This document shows, piece after piece, positions 34,944 through 44,608 of a stretch of DNA of 64,000 nucleotides (position 1 is its first letter; every line of letters starts with the position of its first letter). The notes under the pieces were generated by a model that saw nothing but the letters and a program-made list of their open reading frames with translations, was not told the origin of the DNA and made no database searches. The DNA is from Maledivibacter sp. (GTDB taxonomy: Bacteria > Bacillota > Clostridia > Peptostreptococcales > Caminicellaceae). A program made the position numbers and the translations under genes. Location of the stretch: NCBI GenBank assembly GCA_025210375.1, contig JAOASB010000019.1, positions 1 to 64,000 of the forward strand, written 5' to 3'.

Positions 34944-37900
34944 CTACTCTTTACATATCGTATATTCAAGACGTTCTAAAATGGTCAAGTCGTTTTTCAG
35001 ATAATGGGATGGATTAAGCTTTAAATCATAGTTCATATTTTCACCGTGATCGGGGCATCTTGGGTAAATAAATACTTCTCCTAAATGTGCCAGGGTTAAA
35101 CTTCTCTCATTTATTTTCTGATACTCAGCCTCTAGAACCGTTAATATTTCTATAGCATTTTCTATACTAACCTTTGATAGATTGTATATTGCTTCATTAG
35201 AGGTTCCTTTGATAAATGTAGGCGAAGTATATGGCAGTATCAGATTAATTGATGGAACAAGATTTCTCTTTGGATAGACCCCTCTCCAAAGAGTATCCCC
35301 ACCTATATATGGATACATGGCGCTTTCATTAAACCAAACATTTAACTTTGGTATGAAATAAGCAAAATCAACCTCTCTATCCTGCATATCCATAAGTTCC
35401 TTACCCCGTCCTGATAGTATTCCCGTAAAAATTTTTTTAACCTCCACATTAACCTTCTTGAGTATTGGATCTAGGGCTTTTATTCTATAGCCTTTATGCA
35501 AAAGGTCATCTACTAATATTAGTGGCCTATCAAATGAACTGATCATTTTAACCTGATTTTCTAGATTCATATAATATGGATATGCACTTATATCATATTC
35601 CTTAGCATCAGGCCAAAAATATTTTTCAGTATGCATAGATTTTGTTATAGTATTGGGTATTATATATCCCTTTAGAATTTGTCCGAAGGGAACACACATG
35701 TCTTCACCTAATTTTCTAGGTATGGTCGGAATAGTAGGAACCCCATTTTCATCACATATCTTTTTTATGAGGTTTTCATAAACCATTTGCTTATCAATAG
35801 CTAATACTAAATTCCCAGGATAAAGGTCTACGATAGCTTTCTGAAGTCTTTTTCTACAGTGATTTATCACATCTGTTACCTTTAAATTGCTAACAAAGGG
35901 TTCTTTAATAAATGTTTCAACCCCCAGATATAGGGTGCATGGAGCTATCATACTCACTGCAAAAACGGGCTTCTTAGGATCACACTCCGGTACTAACTGA
36001 AATCCCTGGAGCTGTACGGCTTCATGCAGGGTATCACAGGAATATCCATCTATTACATTTCTAAAGATTCCATAGGTATAGTCCTTTGCTAAAGAAAAAG
36101 CAAGGGTTTCAGTAAGTATGATTTGTTCTAAATTAGATATATGGGAATCCTTATTTACAAATATTCCATCTATAAGAATGATTCTACCTACATAATTTTT
36201 ACGTATATATTCTGAAACAATGTTATCTTGAAATTCCTTAAAAATCATGTTTGAACGTATCCAATGAAAAATTGAAAAACCTAGTATTTTACCATTATTC
36301 TTTATATCCCTGAGAATCATTACCCTTGGCCAAAGCTTTTTGAATATATTTTTCAATATATCATAGGACTTTTCATTATATTTAGATAAAAATGTAGTCA
36401 ATTGAGTCAAAAGATTTTCCGATATACCCTCTACAACCTCTACGGAAATAGATTTAGTTTGAATAAGAGTCTTGTATTGAGGTTCTCTTCTATATAAGCT
36501 GTTCTCATAAATATATTTTTGTACTAGTGGATCGACCAAACTGGATATATCCCTATTTTGATCTATGTAATTTCTAATCTGAGTAGAACTTATGTCTTCA
36601 TATTGAAAGGATAAGGATAATCTTATTACATTACCTTTTATTTCATTAATTATTTTATCAAGATCGGAATCACTACTTTCTGAAACATAAAGGTTTTTTC
36701 TATCAAATACTATATGGGAAAAGGATAATATGGATTCCTCCGCATACTTCTTATATGCCGATGCGTTTAATACTACATCACTTCCTGCAACAATGTGAAT
36801 ATCTGTCATTGGAAAGGCAGTACGTAATTTTTCCAAATCTTTGTCATTTGCAATGTTTATCTGAAAATCACTAGGGAATAAATGTATACCTAGTTCATCG
36901 GCAATAGACATCCTAATAATATTTCTTCGTATTAAATTAGGCTGTGTTCTCTTAGACCATGAGAATTCATCAATAGCTAAATAAACTTCAAAGCCCAAAT
37001 TTCTTATTTCTCTGGCGATTTCCTTATGACTCAAAGAAAATGGATCAAAGCTTCCAGGGAAAAAAGCAATTTTTCTTTGATCGTCAAGTTTAATAGGCCC
37101 ATTATAAAATTTGTAGTCTGAAATAAATCTATAAATATGATTTAATCCTGCGGAATTAGTTAAAAAGTATAATTCCCTTGTTTCTTTTCGGTTTCCTAGT
37201 AAAGTAAGAATCTTTTTTGCAACAAGCTTGAATATATTGTATTTTCCCTCTAAACTTAATTGCTTGGACCCAAATATGTCTATACCAATAACGCTAAATG
37301 CCACTTGCCTTACTTGCATGTTGTTGTTTACGAGTCCATTCAATAATATTCCTAGCATCTTTATATATCTATCATTGTATGATTTCTCCGTTTCATCAAA
37401 GAAATCCTTATATTTAGGATAATTGGTTATACATATACTGATGGTCTTTAATAAAAGGCATATTACATTGGGACTTGACTGTCTTATCTTCTCTATAAAG
37501 TCACATATTAATTCATCTAGTTCAACGGGCTGTAAATAAAGCATAAGTCTTCCAAGATAGTTAGTTATATATTTTGTAAATTGATAACCTTCTATTTCTA
37601 GGGCCCTTAAAAGCTCTACTACAATATCATTTCTTTGATCAAATGGTAAATTAGGTACTATTTTAATCAAAGCTTCTCCGCCTTTATTTCTTACATTTTC
37701 ACTGGCACTAACCTTTAGAAGGTTACAAAAATGCATAGCAGTATGTATACCCATATTATCTAGATTATTTAAGGTGTGTTCCATTATAAGCTCTACTTGA
37801 TATTTCTTTGTGACCCAATCAGTTGCTGTCTTGAGATTACTCAAGAACATGCTTGGCATTTTTTCTTCATCCCTATTACAAAACTCCTCATACTGTAAAA

Positions 37901-39833
37901 CTACTGAATGATCTAGTTCAAGGAGCTTAGCAATCTTTAACTTTAAAAAGTTTTCTACAGCAAACCCAGAATATTTTATATCAAGACCAAAGTCCTTCTT
38001 AATAAAATTTAAAGTTCTAGAATTCCTATCTAGCTTAGGTATTAAATTATATATAGTTTCGAGGGCCGATAATCTCAGATCATTATTTTCCCCATAAACG
38101 TTATCCCTTATATAATCCAGCAAATTTTCAATTTCATATTCTTCGCATTCATTTACAGGAATGTACTTTGCGGTATTTAATATATTTAACTTTAATTGAT
38201 GACTTTGCTTCATATCCTTTTTATAATACTTTAATAGGACTTTTATGAAATCCTTAATTTGGTGCTTAGGACAATTGGAAAATAATGATGCCACCATTAA
38301 TTTCATGCTTTTTCCGATCCATCTTTGATGTGTAGGAATAATCTGTCTACTTGGAAATAGAAATAAATTTAGATAATCGTCAAACAACTCATAGGCAGCA
38401 TATCCCGGAGGCTCTAACACCACATTTTCTGGCACTTCTTTTCTATACACCTCATCAAAGGTAGCAATCAAGGCTCCAATAATGTTGGCACACTGGATTC
38501 TAATATCATCCTCGGGATGAACTAGTTGCTCATATAAAAATCTTACGGTTATCAGTTTCTGTTTCTGAGTAAGATATGTTGAATATTCCTGAAAACCATT
38601 TAAATAGCTTCTTAAATTATTGGTATCTTCTTCACTTCGCGCCTTTTCTATTATGGAGTTTAATGAAAATTCATCTCTTAGCTTATACATAAGATTTATA
38701 TTATGGGTTATAGAAAGATATTTAAGATTTTTTATTATATCCTTTCCTCGCATCAGTGAATAGTATTTTTTCCTTATTTGTGATTTTTGAAGGTTTGTTT
38801 TCTCAGGCTTAACATCTACATTTATTCCTAGATCAAGTATATAATCTTCAAAGTCTTTAAGCTTAGCATATACCCTTGAGTACCTTTTTTCCTTTGCTTT
38901 ATCAAGGTTATCTAGTTTATTTAGAACCACATCAAAGGATTCCTGTAGACTATATATATGCATACGATTTTCTTTTTTCTTTACTCTAAAATCTGAATAT
39001 ATCAATACAAGACTCTCAAGGGATAAATTTTCCAATTCCAGATCCCAAGTTGAATGATTGATTGCAATATTTCTAATATATGTTATATTATGCTTCTTAA
39101 ACCATACATCAGTATAATAATAGTGATAATATGGAACTCTTTTTAACTCTGCTCCCTTACATCCAAACTTACCTATATCATGTCCAGCAGCAGAACCCGA
39201 AACCCTTCCCAAATCTATTGACACTCCTGCAGCCTTTAATTGTCGTCCTATAAAAAGGGCTAAATAATGTACCCCAGAAATATGCTGTAGAGAACTATAG
39301 CCCATAACCTCTTGGTTTAGCTTCATCATCTCATATACATATTCATCCTCAAAGGCCCTTTTGAAATTTTTGTACTCTTCAATATTTTCAAGCTCATTCT
39401 CTTCTTCCTTAGCTAAAAAATTAAGGGGATAGTTACTCTCCCAGCTATTATCACCGGATATTTTTTGGCTCTCCAATACGACCTTTAAAACTTCTAAATA
39501 TAATATGCAGGCATTGTTTAAATTTCCATAAAGTCTTATGGTAACTGCATCTGGGAAGGATCTGCTAAGGGCATATTGATAAACATAGAAAAGCCAGTCC
39601 TCAGGTAGCTTACCCTTCATCAAATACTCTATTAATTCTTTACATAAAACTAGTACTGCTTTACATGAATAATCATTATGTATAACTATTTTATTTACTT
39701 GATATTTAAAATGATCTGATTTTATATGCTTCTCTACAATACCTGAAGATAACGATATCTGCTTTAATACCCCTTTGTCTAAAAGACTATCACAAATTTT
39801 TCTATACAATTCATTTGCAAAAGAACCAGTCAT
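34944..39833 (-). CDS. Giant multidomain protein: HD, repeats, NMNAT-like nucleotidyltransferase, GNAT-like, PRTase-like
   Basis: 1629 residues, no signal peptide. Parts in order: an HD domain (about 180-290, with H184, H189 and the H218-D219 pair in AAGHDIGKFG); a long alpha-helical, HEAT-like region (about 400-900); a nucleotidyltransferase of the NadD type (about 920-1115, GSFDPFSLSH and closing ISSTQIR); a GNAT-like domain (about 1150-1300); and a phosphoribosyltransferase-like domain (about 1330-1520) with LILVDDLLHKGYR in place of the PRPP loop. NadD and HD are often paired in NAD synthesis (NadD-YqeK), but this fusion is not a known enzyme to me. The ribosome site is AGGAGGA. Confidence 0.75.
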   Translation of the reverse strand: MTGSFANELYRKICDSLLDKGVLKQISLSSGIVEKHIKSDHFKYQVNKIVIHNDYSCKAVLVLCKELIEYLMKGKLPEDWLFYVYQYALSRSFPDAVTIRLYGNLNNACILYLEVLKVVLESQKISGDNSWESNYPLNFLAKEEENELENIEEYKNFKRAFEDEYVYEMMKLNQEVMGYSSLQHISGVHYLALFIGRQLKAAGVSIDLGRVSGSAAGHDIGKFGCKGAELKRVPYYHYYYTDVWFKKHNITYIRNIAINHSTWDLELENLSLESLVLIYSDFRVKKKENRMHIYSLQESFDVVLNKLDNLDKAKEKRYSRVYAKLKDFEDYILDLGINVDVKPEKTNLQKSQIRKKYYSLMRGKDIIKNLKYLSITHNINLMYKLRDEFSLNSIIEKARSEEDTNNLRSYLNGFQEYSTYLTQKQKLITVRFLYEQLVHPEDDIRIQCANIIGALIATFDEVYRKEVPENVVLEPPGYAAYELFDDYLNLFLFPSRQIIPTHQRWIGKSMKLMVASLFSNCPKHQIKDFIKVLLKYYKKDMKQSHQLKLNILNTAKYIPVNECEEYEIENLLDYIRDNVYGENNDLRLSALETIYNLIPKLDRNSRTLNFIKKDFGLDIKYSGFAVENFLKLKIAKLLELDHSVVLQYEEFCNRDEEKMPSMFLSNLKTATDWVTKKYQVELIMEHTLNNLDNMGIHTAMHFCNLLKVSASENVRNKGGEALIKIVPNLPFDQRNDIVVELLRALEIEGYQFTKYITNYLGRLMLYLQPVELDELICDFIEKIRQSSPNVICLLLKTISICITNYPKYKDFFDETEKSYNDRYIKMLGILLNGLVNNNMQVRQVAFSVIGIDIFGSKQLSLEGKYNIFKLVAKKILTLLGNRKETRELYFLTNSAGLNHIYRFISDYKFYNGPIKLDDQRKIAFFPGSFDPFSLSHKEIAREIRNLGFEVYLAIDEFSWSKRTQPNLIRRNIIRMSIADELGIHLFPSDFQINIANDKDLEKLRTAFPMTDIHIVAGSDVVLNASAYKKYAEESILSFSHIVFDRKNLYVSESSDSDLDKIINEIKGNVIRLSLSFQYEDISSTQIRNYIDQNRDISSLVDPLVQKYIYENSLYRREPQYKTLIQTKSISVEVVEGISENLLTQLTTFLSKYNEKSYDILKNIFKKLWPRVMILRDIKNNGKILGFSIFHWIRSNMIFKEFQDNIVSEYIRKNYVGRIILIDGIFVNKDSHISNLEQIILTETLAFSLAKDYTYGIFRNVIDGYSCDTLHEAVQLQGFQLVPECDPKKPVFAVSMIAPCTLYLGVETFIKEPFVSNLKVTDVINHCRKRLQKAIVDLYPGNLVLAIDKQMVYENLIKKICDENGVPTIPTIPRKLGEDMCVPFGQILKGYIIPNTITKSMHTEKYFWPDAKEYDISAYPYYMNLENQVKMISSFDRPLILVDDLLHKGYRIKALDPILKKVNVEVKKIFTGILSGRGKELMDMQDREVDFAYFIPKLNVWFNESAMYPYIGGDTLWRGVYPKRNLVPSINLILPYTSPTFIKGTSNEAIYNLSKVSIENAIEILTVLEAEYQKINERSLTLAHLGEVFIYPRCPDHGENMNYDLKLNPSHYLKNDLTILERLEYTICKE

Positions 39834-40109
39834 TTTCTTCCTCCTCGTCCTTGATATACGTGCTAGAAATTTCTAACTTTATTATAACATGTTTTATAGA
39901 ATAATAATTTACTTAGTAAATCCTATCTGCATTTATAGATGCGGGGTATTGTGGAGTATAGGTCGATGAATTCCAAGGAATTTTTTGCTGTATTTATCAT
40001 AAATATATAGTTTATAAATCATTCACAATTTCTTTTTCTATACATATTATGATATTGTATAAATTTTATTATTCCCTATGGGATATTTATGGTAAAGGAG
40101 CGTGTAGAG

Positions 40110-40508
40110 GTGTATCATTACGATGATAACTATATATACTATTGCGAAAAAGAAGCTGAGAAAATGTATCCCGATAATTATAACAAGATATATCCTTATG
40201 TAAAAAGAAAATGTAACGAGAAAGATGTGGAAGATGACACTAACATGAATCCATTTCCAAGCCAAGAAACCTTTGATGAAATGGTAGATGAAATCTATGA
40301 TGAATTTCAACGTGACAATAGTAACGGATCAAATTCAGGAAAAAATCATAATCTTATGAGAAGATATGACGGTTACCTTGGCAGAGATCTCGTATCTGTA
40401 TTACTTCTTAGAGAATTATTAGGTAGAAGGCGGGGAAGACGTAGAAGAAGACGTAGATACTATGGTGGTTATGGTGGATATGGTGGTTATCCATACCTTG
40501 GATACTAA
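40110..40508 (+). CDS. Small basic-tailed protein ending in Gly-Gly-Tyr repeats
   Basis: About 132 residues. An acidic, Tyr-rich N-terminal half (YHYDDNYIYYCEKEAEKMYP) is followed by an Arg run (RRRGRRRRRRR) and GGY repeats (about 115-132). This composition recalls spore coat or nucleic-acid-binding proteins, but no family was recognised. GTG 40110 is chosen as start because AAAGGAG lies 9 bases upstream; an ATG at 40089 has no ribosome site and precedes it. Confidence 0.65.
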   Translation: MYHYDDNYIYYCEKEAEKMYPDNYNKIYPYVKRKCNEKDVEDDTNMNPFPSQETFDEMVDEIYDEFQRDNSNGSNSGKNHNLMRRYDGYLGRDLVSVLLLRELLGRRRGRRRRRRRYYGGYGGYGGYPYLGY

Positions 40509-40571
40509 TAATATAATCATAGTACCTATAGCATTTTATATTATTATAGAAAAGCTTATTGGCGTTTCCTT

Positions 40572-40626
40572 AGGCATATGGAAAAATAAACAAGTAAGAT
40601 TACTAGTTTATTTTTTGAATATGCCT
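40572..40626. mobile_element. Short palindromic MITE, family 2 (55 bp)
   Basis: Inverted ends AGGCATAT / ATATGCCT and AAAAATAAAC / GTTTATTTTT match the ends of the elements at 5650-5800 and 46543-46702, with the middle deleted. It lies downstream of the GGY-protein gene and could act as a terminator-like hairpin. Confidence 0.6.
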
Positions 40627-40755
40627 TATTTACATTATTATTCCAAACCCATGGGATAATAACTGTTCCCATGGGTTTAGAATATGTATATAGAGATTCC
40701 CAAGTAAATCTTTATAAGTAGTTATTTCATAGTATAATATATTTAACCCATATAA

Positions 40756-40854
40756 AGATAAACAACTTCAAGGTTTAATATATTTCAAAGAAAAAATGTA
40801 GAAGCGTTCATTATTTTCTCTGAAATATATTTTAAGTCTTAATGTTGTTTATCT
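40756..40854. repeat. Large inverted repeat before the ABC-class ATPase gene
   Basis: The arms AGATAAACAAC ... TTTAATATATTTCA and TGAAATATATTTTAA ... GTTGTTTATCT face each other across a 34-base loop. The stem would reach nearly to the ribosome site of the next gene. The left arm and its flank also occur at 62986-63016. The gap 40509-40880 holds this and the short MITE at 40572; no gene was seen. Confidence 0.65.
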
Positions 40855-40880
40855 ATATTATACTTTAGGAGGTCAGCACC

Positions 40881-42581
40881 TTGAAAAATCATAGGGATTT
40901 TCATGATAAACTTTTGCAAATCGATGGCAAAGGCTATAAAGCATATAAAGAAATTAGAGGTCAGTATAAATTTGATGATTACGTATTGTCAATAGATTCT
41001 GTACAAGGTGACCCCTTTGCTTCTCCATCAAGGGGAAGAATAATAATATCTCAAGATATGGCTAAGTTTCCATCAACACTATTTGATGGAATCCATAAAA
41101 ATATCGCAGTGTGTGATTTTCTTACTAGACTTTTTTCCCATAGAATATATAAATACTATACCAAGGTCAAGGGTTCTGGAAAAAGTGGATTATTAACTGT
41201 GGACAAGCCTGGTCAGGAGATATTACGTAGAACCTCAGTAGTTATAGATGATAAACATTTAGAAGCAAGATTTGAAGTGGGGCTACCTGCGGCTGGAAGA
41301 AGGGTTTTGGGAAGAGAAGCCATTAAAATATTTTTTGATGCACTGCCTAAAATCATTGAATATTCTCTATACTATAACAATATCAATACAGCCGCGCTAA
41401 AAAAACATGTTGATTTAGTAGTAGATCAATATTATTTAAGGAATGAATTAAAGAAAAAAGGAGTTATTTCGTTTATTGCCAATGGTTCAATTTTACCTAG
41501 AGAAAGCGGGGTCTCAGATAAACCCCTAACTAATGGCGCTATTCCCTTTGTGAGTCCTAGACATCTTGAAATCGAATTTGACCTTCCAAACAAAGGGAAA
41601 ATCAAAGGAATGGGTATCCCAGAAGGTATTACATTAATCGTTGGTGGAGGTTATCATGGTAAATCCACAGTTCTAAAGGCACTAGAGAGAAGCGTATACG
41701 ATCATATTGAAGGTGATGGTCGGGAATTTGTAATCACCACAGATAGGGCCATTAAGATAAGGGCTGAGGATGGACGAAGAATTGAAAAGGTCAATATCTC
41801 TCCATTTATAAATAATCTTCCAAATGGTCAAGACACAGAAAGATTTTCAACAGAAAATGCCAGTGGAAGTACTTCACAGGCTGCAAATATAATGGAAGCC
41901 CTTGAAATTTCTACTGATCTTTTGCTGATTGACGAAGACACATGTGCAACAAATTTTATGGTTAGGGATAAAAAAATGCAAGAACTGGTTACAACGGATA
42001 AGGAACCCATAACACCTTTTATCGATAAAGTAAGATTTCTATATGAAAACCTGAATATATCAACTATTATGGTGGCTGGCAGCTCCGGTGACTATTTTGA
42101 GGTAGCAGATAACGTCATAATGATGGATAAATATATACCCTACGATGTTACTGATAAAGCAAAGCAAATCATCAAGGATTATAGTAAATCCATAACAAAT
42201 GGCTCCTTTTATACCAGCAGTCCCCATAGATTACTTTTAAGTTCAAGTTTTCCCAAAAATCATAAAGGGACAAAGATAAGGGCAAAGGGTCTAAGCACAA
42301 TTATTTACAACAAAACCGAAATAGATTTGAAATATTTAGAACAGCTTGTAGATAGCAGTCAAACAAACTGTATATCAGTTATTATTGAATACATATCCAA
42401 GAACTTTTCAAACAATAAATTGCCTATTTCTACTGTTGTTGACAAAGTATATGAAACTATCGAAAGTAAAGGTCTAGATGCCATATCATCATTTACAGGT
42501 CATCCTGGGAATCTAGCCTTACCTAGAAAACATGAGATAATAGCTACCTTAAATAGATTTAGATTACTAAAAATAAAATAG
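40881..42581 (+). CDS. ABC-class ATPase-domain protein (PF09818 type)
   Basis: 566 residues, soluble. A P-loop-like GGGYHGKST (about 258-266) and Walker B-like LLIDEDTCATNFMVRD (about 351-366) with a signature-like ENASGSTSQAANI before it match the predicted ABC ATPase family of unknown function (sometimes mislabelled isopentenyl-diphosphate isomerase). There is no membrane domain and no partner permease. The start is TTG behind AGGAGG. The stop codon lies inside a bidirectional terminator. Confidence 0.85.
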   Translation: MKNHRDFHDKLLQIDGKGYKAYKEIRGQYKFDDYVLSIDSVQGDPFASPSRGRIIISQDMAKFPSTLFDGIHKNIAVCDFLTRLFSHRIYKYYTKVKGSGKSGLLTVDKPGQEILRRTSVVIDDKHLEARFEVGLPAAGRRVLGREAIKIFFDALPKIIEYSLYYNNINTAALKKHVDLVVDQYYLRNELKKKGVISFIANGSILPRESGVSDKPLTNGAIPFVSPRHLEIEFDLPNKGKIKGMGIPEGITLIVGGGYHGKSTVLKALERSVYDHIEGDGREFVITTDRAIKIRAEDGRRIEKVNISPFINNLPNGQDTERFSTENASGSTSQAANIMEALEISTDLLLIDEDTCATNFMVRDKKMQELVTTDKEPITPFIDKVRFLYENLNISTIMVAGSSGDYFEVADNVIMMDKYIPYDVTDKAKQIIKDYSKSITNGSFYTSSPHRLLLSSSFPKNHKGTKIRAKGLSTIIYNKTEIDLKYLEQLVDSSQTNCISVIIEYISKNFSNNKLPISTVVDKVYETIESKGLDAISSFTGHPGNLALPRKHEIIATLNRFRLLKIK

Positions 42582-42608
42582 AAGGGGAGATGCCCCTTCT
42601 ATTTTATC
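42576..42608. terminator. Bidirectional terminator
   Basis: AAAATAGAAGGGG / CCCCTTCTATTTT with a 5-base loop, placed between two convergent genes and overlapping both stop codons. Confidence 0.92.
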
Positions 42609-42867
42609 CCATATAGTCATGTATATGATAATTAGCCAGTAGGTTGTTTCTTTTTTCTAATATTTCTTTTATTCTTTGATCCTGCTTAGCTCTTTTAGCT
42701 AGTATTTCTCTTTTTCTATCCATGTCTTTTTTGATAGAAATATTTATATCAAAATGACCTATATTCATTGCCATATTAATTAACGACATCTTTATCTCCT
42801 CCTTGAGATTTCTCTTGCAATCTATTAATACCGAATTCTCATATTTTATTACAGCTTTATTAATCAC
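42604..42867 (-). CDS. Small charged helical protein, unknown
   Basis: 87 residues. The C-terminal half (KKDMDRKREILAKRAKQDQRIKEILEKRNNLLANY) is a basic, probably coiled-coil helix. No family was recognised. GTG 42867 is chosen because GGAGGTGG ends 5 bases upstream; the ATG of the longer frame overlaps that site. A six-codon micro-ORF with its own GGGGAGG site lies upstream (42913-42933). Confidence 0.6.
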   Translation of the reverse strand: MINKAVIKYENSVLIDCKRNLKEEIKMSLINMAMNIGHFDINISIKKDMDRKREILAKRAKQDQRIKEILEKRNNLLANYHIHDYMG

Positions 42868-43047
42868 TGAAACCACCTCCATAATTAATCCTGACTTCTA
42901 ACTTTTGTTATGCTAGTTTTCCATCACCATCATAATTATTACCTCCCCACGTTCAAAATATCTATATGAAACAAAGGTGTCTAGTGACACATTTGTAGTC
43001 CAAAATATGCCTTTTAAAATTTTAAAGGTTTATATGCAACAAAAAAA

Positions 43048-43070
43048 CCATAGGCAGTAATACCTATGGC
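43048..43070 (-). terminator. Second of two related terminators
   Basis: CCATAGG / CCTATGG followed by TTTTTTTG on the minus strand. The 355 bases 42868-43223 hold this, the hairpin at 43159 and the micro-ORF at 42913. Confidence 0.75.
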
Positions 43071-43158
43071 ATAGTTAAACAAAACAACTATAATCCTCAT
43101 ATGACATTGAATTGTATATTATTTAATAATTTAACACTAAATTCTTTACAATACAAAA

Positions 43159-43189
43159 GCCATAGGTATTTTATACACGACCTATGGCT
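43159..43189 (-). terminator. First of two related terminators
   Basis: AGCCATAGGT / ATACCTATGGCT followed by TTTTG on the minus strand, 35 bases after the small gene's stop. It shares CATAGGTA with the hairpin 100 bases further on. Confidence 0.75.
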
Positions 43190-43223
43190 CTAATGTTCTA
43201 TTTATTATACAAAACTATTAGTA

Positions 43224-43367
43224 TTAATCAGCGGAATAGACCAACTGTTTTGAGACATACGCCGTGCAAAATAGATATTTGATTTTTTCAACATATGATA
43301 ATAAATATACTATCGTTGAATTCGAAGCTTTACATCCGTTAAATAACATTTTCATATTACGTACCAT
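43224..43367 (-). CDS. Unknown 47-residue protein
   Basis: Starts at ATG 43367, with a perfect AAGGAGGT site 9 bases upstream; the longer frame to 43406 would place that site inside the gene. It has two Cys, several Lys, and a hydrophobic middle (STIVYLLSYVEKIKYLF). No family was recognised. Two terminators follow, which supports a real transcript. Confidence 0.5.
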   Translation of the reverse strand: MVRNMKMLFNGCKASNSTIVYLLSYVEKIKYLFCTAYVSKQLVYSAD

Positions 43368-43529
43368 TTGTACACGACCTCCTTCTTTAAATAGTTTATT
43401 AGTCACTTATTATTATATTCCATATATTTCTTGTTTATTATATTACGTATTTGTAAAAAATGCAACCCAATTCCTATTTTGTAATATTAGTGTAATATTC
43501 CTACAAGGCTTAGTTATTAGTAGCTCTTC

Positions 43530-44390
43530 TCACACTTTTATGGAATCCTCTTTTCTATTAAGCTCCTTATAAATTCCATATAAGCAATTCATTTCTCCCC
43601 CAATAATTAAAATAACTCCACTCAAATATAACCATATCATTAAAACTATTATGGCTGTCAAACTCCCATATACTATTGTATAGTTTCTAAAATTATTAAC
43701 GAAATAAGAAAATCCGAGGGATATGGCAATCCAACCAAAAATTGCAAAGCAAGTGCCTGGAATTATTTCTTTAAATTTTGTTCTTACGTTTGGTGCAACT
43801 AGGTATAGGGAACCCAAAACTAAGAAAAGTATAAATATTATCATTACCCATCTTAGATAATACCAAAGCTTAATAACAAAGTTCGTGAGTCCAATAAATT
43901 TAGATAGCCATAATAAAAAATCCATTCCCATATTAGGTATTGTCAATGCTAAAACTATTGAAAATGCTACTAAAACTGTAAAAAGCATGGCAAGAATTCG
44001 CTTTTTAATAAATCCCCTTGTTTCTTGAACTTCATATGCGTTATTTAGTCCATTAATTAGTGCATTTATTGCTCTTGAAGCCGACCATATAGCTGCCAAA
44101 ATAGATATTGATAATACATTTATACTCCCCGTAGGCAGCAATGCTTTTACATAATCATTAATGATAATTATCACTTCTTTTGGTACAACCTTCGACAAGA
44201 TATCAAAGGCCCCATCCAAGGATATGGAAAAATGGCTTAAGATTGCTATGAGGAAAATTAAAAAGGGAAAAAGGGATAGTAAAAAAAAGTATGCTAATTG
44301 TGCCCCATAGGCAGAAATGTTATGGAATTTAAACCTACTTACTATTTCCTCAATCATAAATGGTAATATTTTATTCCGCTTCTTATACAT
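43530..44390 (-). CDS. YihY/BrkB-family inner membrane protein
   Basis: 286 residues with six membrane helices. Family features are RFKFHNISAYGAQLAYFFLLSLFPFLIFL (about 20-48), the IWSASRAINALINGLNNAYEV stretch (about 103-123) and YGSLTAIIVLMIWLYLSGVILIIGGEMN near the end. The molecular function of the family is not settled. The ribosome site is GGAGGTAGA. It is a single-gene unit; C-terminal ends of such genes are variable. Confidence 0.88.
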   Translation of the reverse strand: MYKKRNKILPFMIEEIVSRFKFHNISAYGAQLAYFFLLSLFPFLIFLIAILSHFSISLDGAFDILSKVVPKEVIIIINDYVKALLPTGSINVLSISILAAIWSASRAINALINGLNNAYEVQETRGFIKKRILAMLFTVLVAFSIVLALTIPNMGMDFLLWLSKFIGLTNFVIKLWYYLRWVMIIFILFLVLGSLYLVAPNVRTKFKEIIPGTCFAIFGWIAISLGFSYFVNNFRNYTIVYGSLTAIIVLMIWLYLSGVILIIGGEMNCLYGIYKELNRKEDSIKV

Positions 44391-44608
44391 AATTCTACCT
44401 CCAAGGGTATATTCAATGCTTCCATTCTTATAATATTTATTACACTAAAGCTCGTTTAAGACATATAAGACTATATACCCTATGTTTATTTTATATTATA
44501 TCTAATTATTGCCTAATATGCATTTGTTAAAAACAAATTAATTTTAAAGGACTTTTGAAAAAAAAGTAGAATTATATCATAAATCAACTAACTTTAAGGA
44601 GGTTTACT

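Noticed and set aside
40881-42581. Isopentenyl-diphosphate isomerase, a label sometimes given to this family
   Set aside because: The protein shows P-loop ATPase motifs and no isomerase features.
43264-43572. Plus-strand 102-codon frame opposite the 47-residue gene
   Set aside because: It has no ribosome site and runs through the end of the YihY gene; composition is that of antisense shadow.
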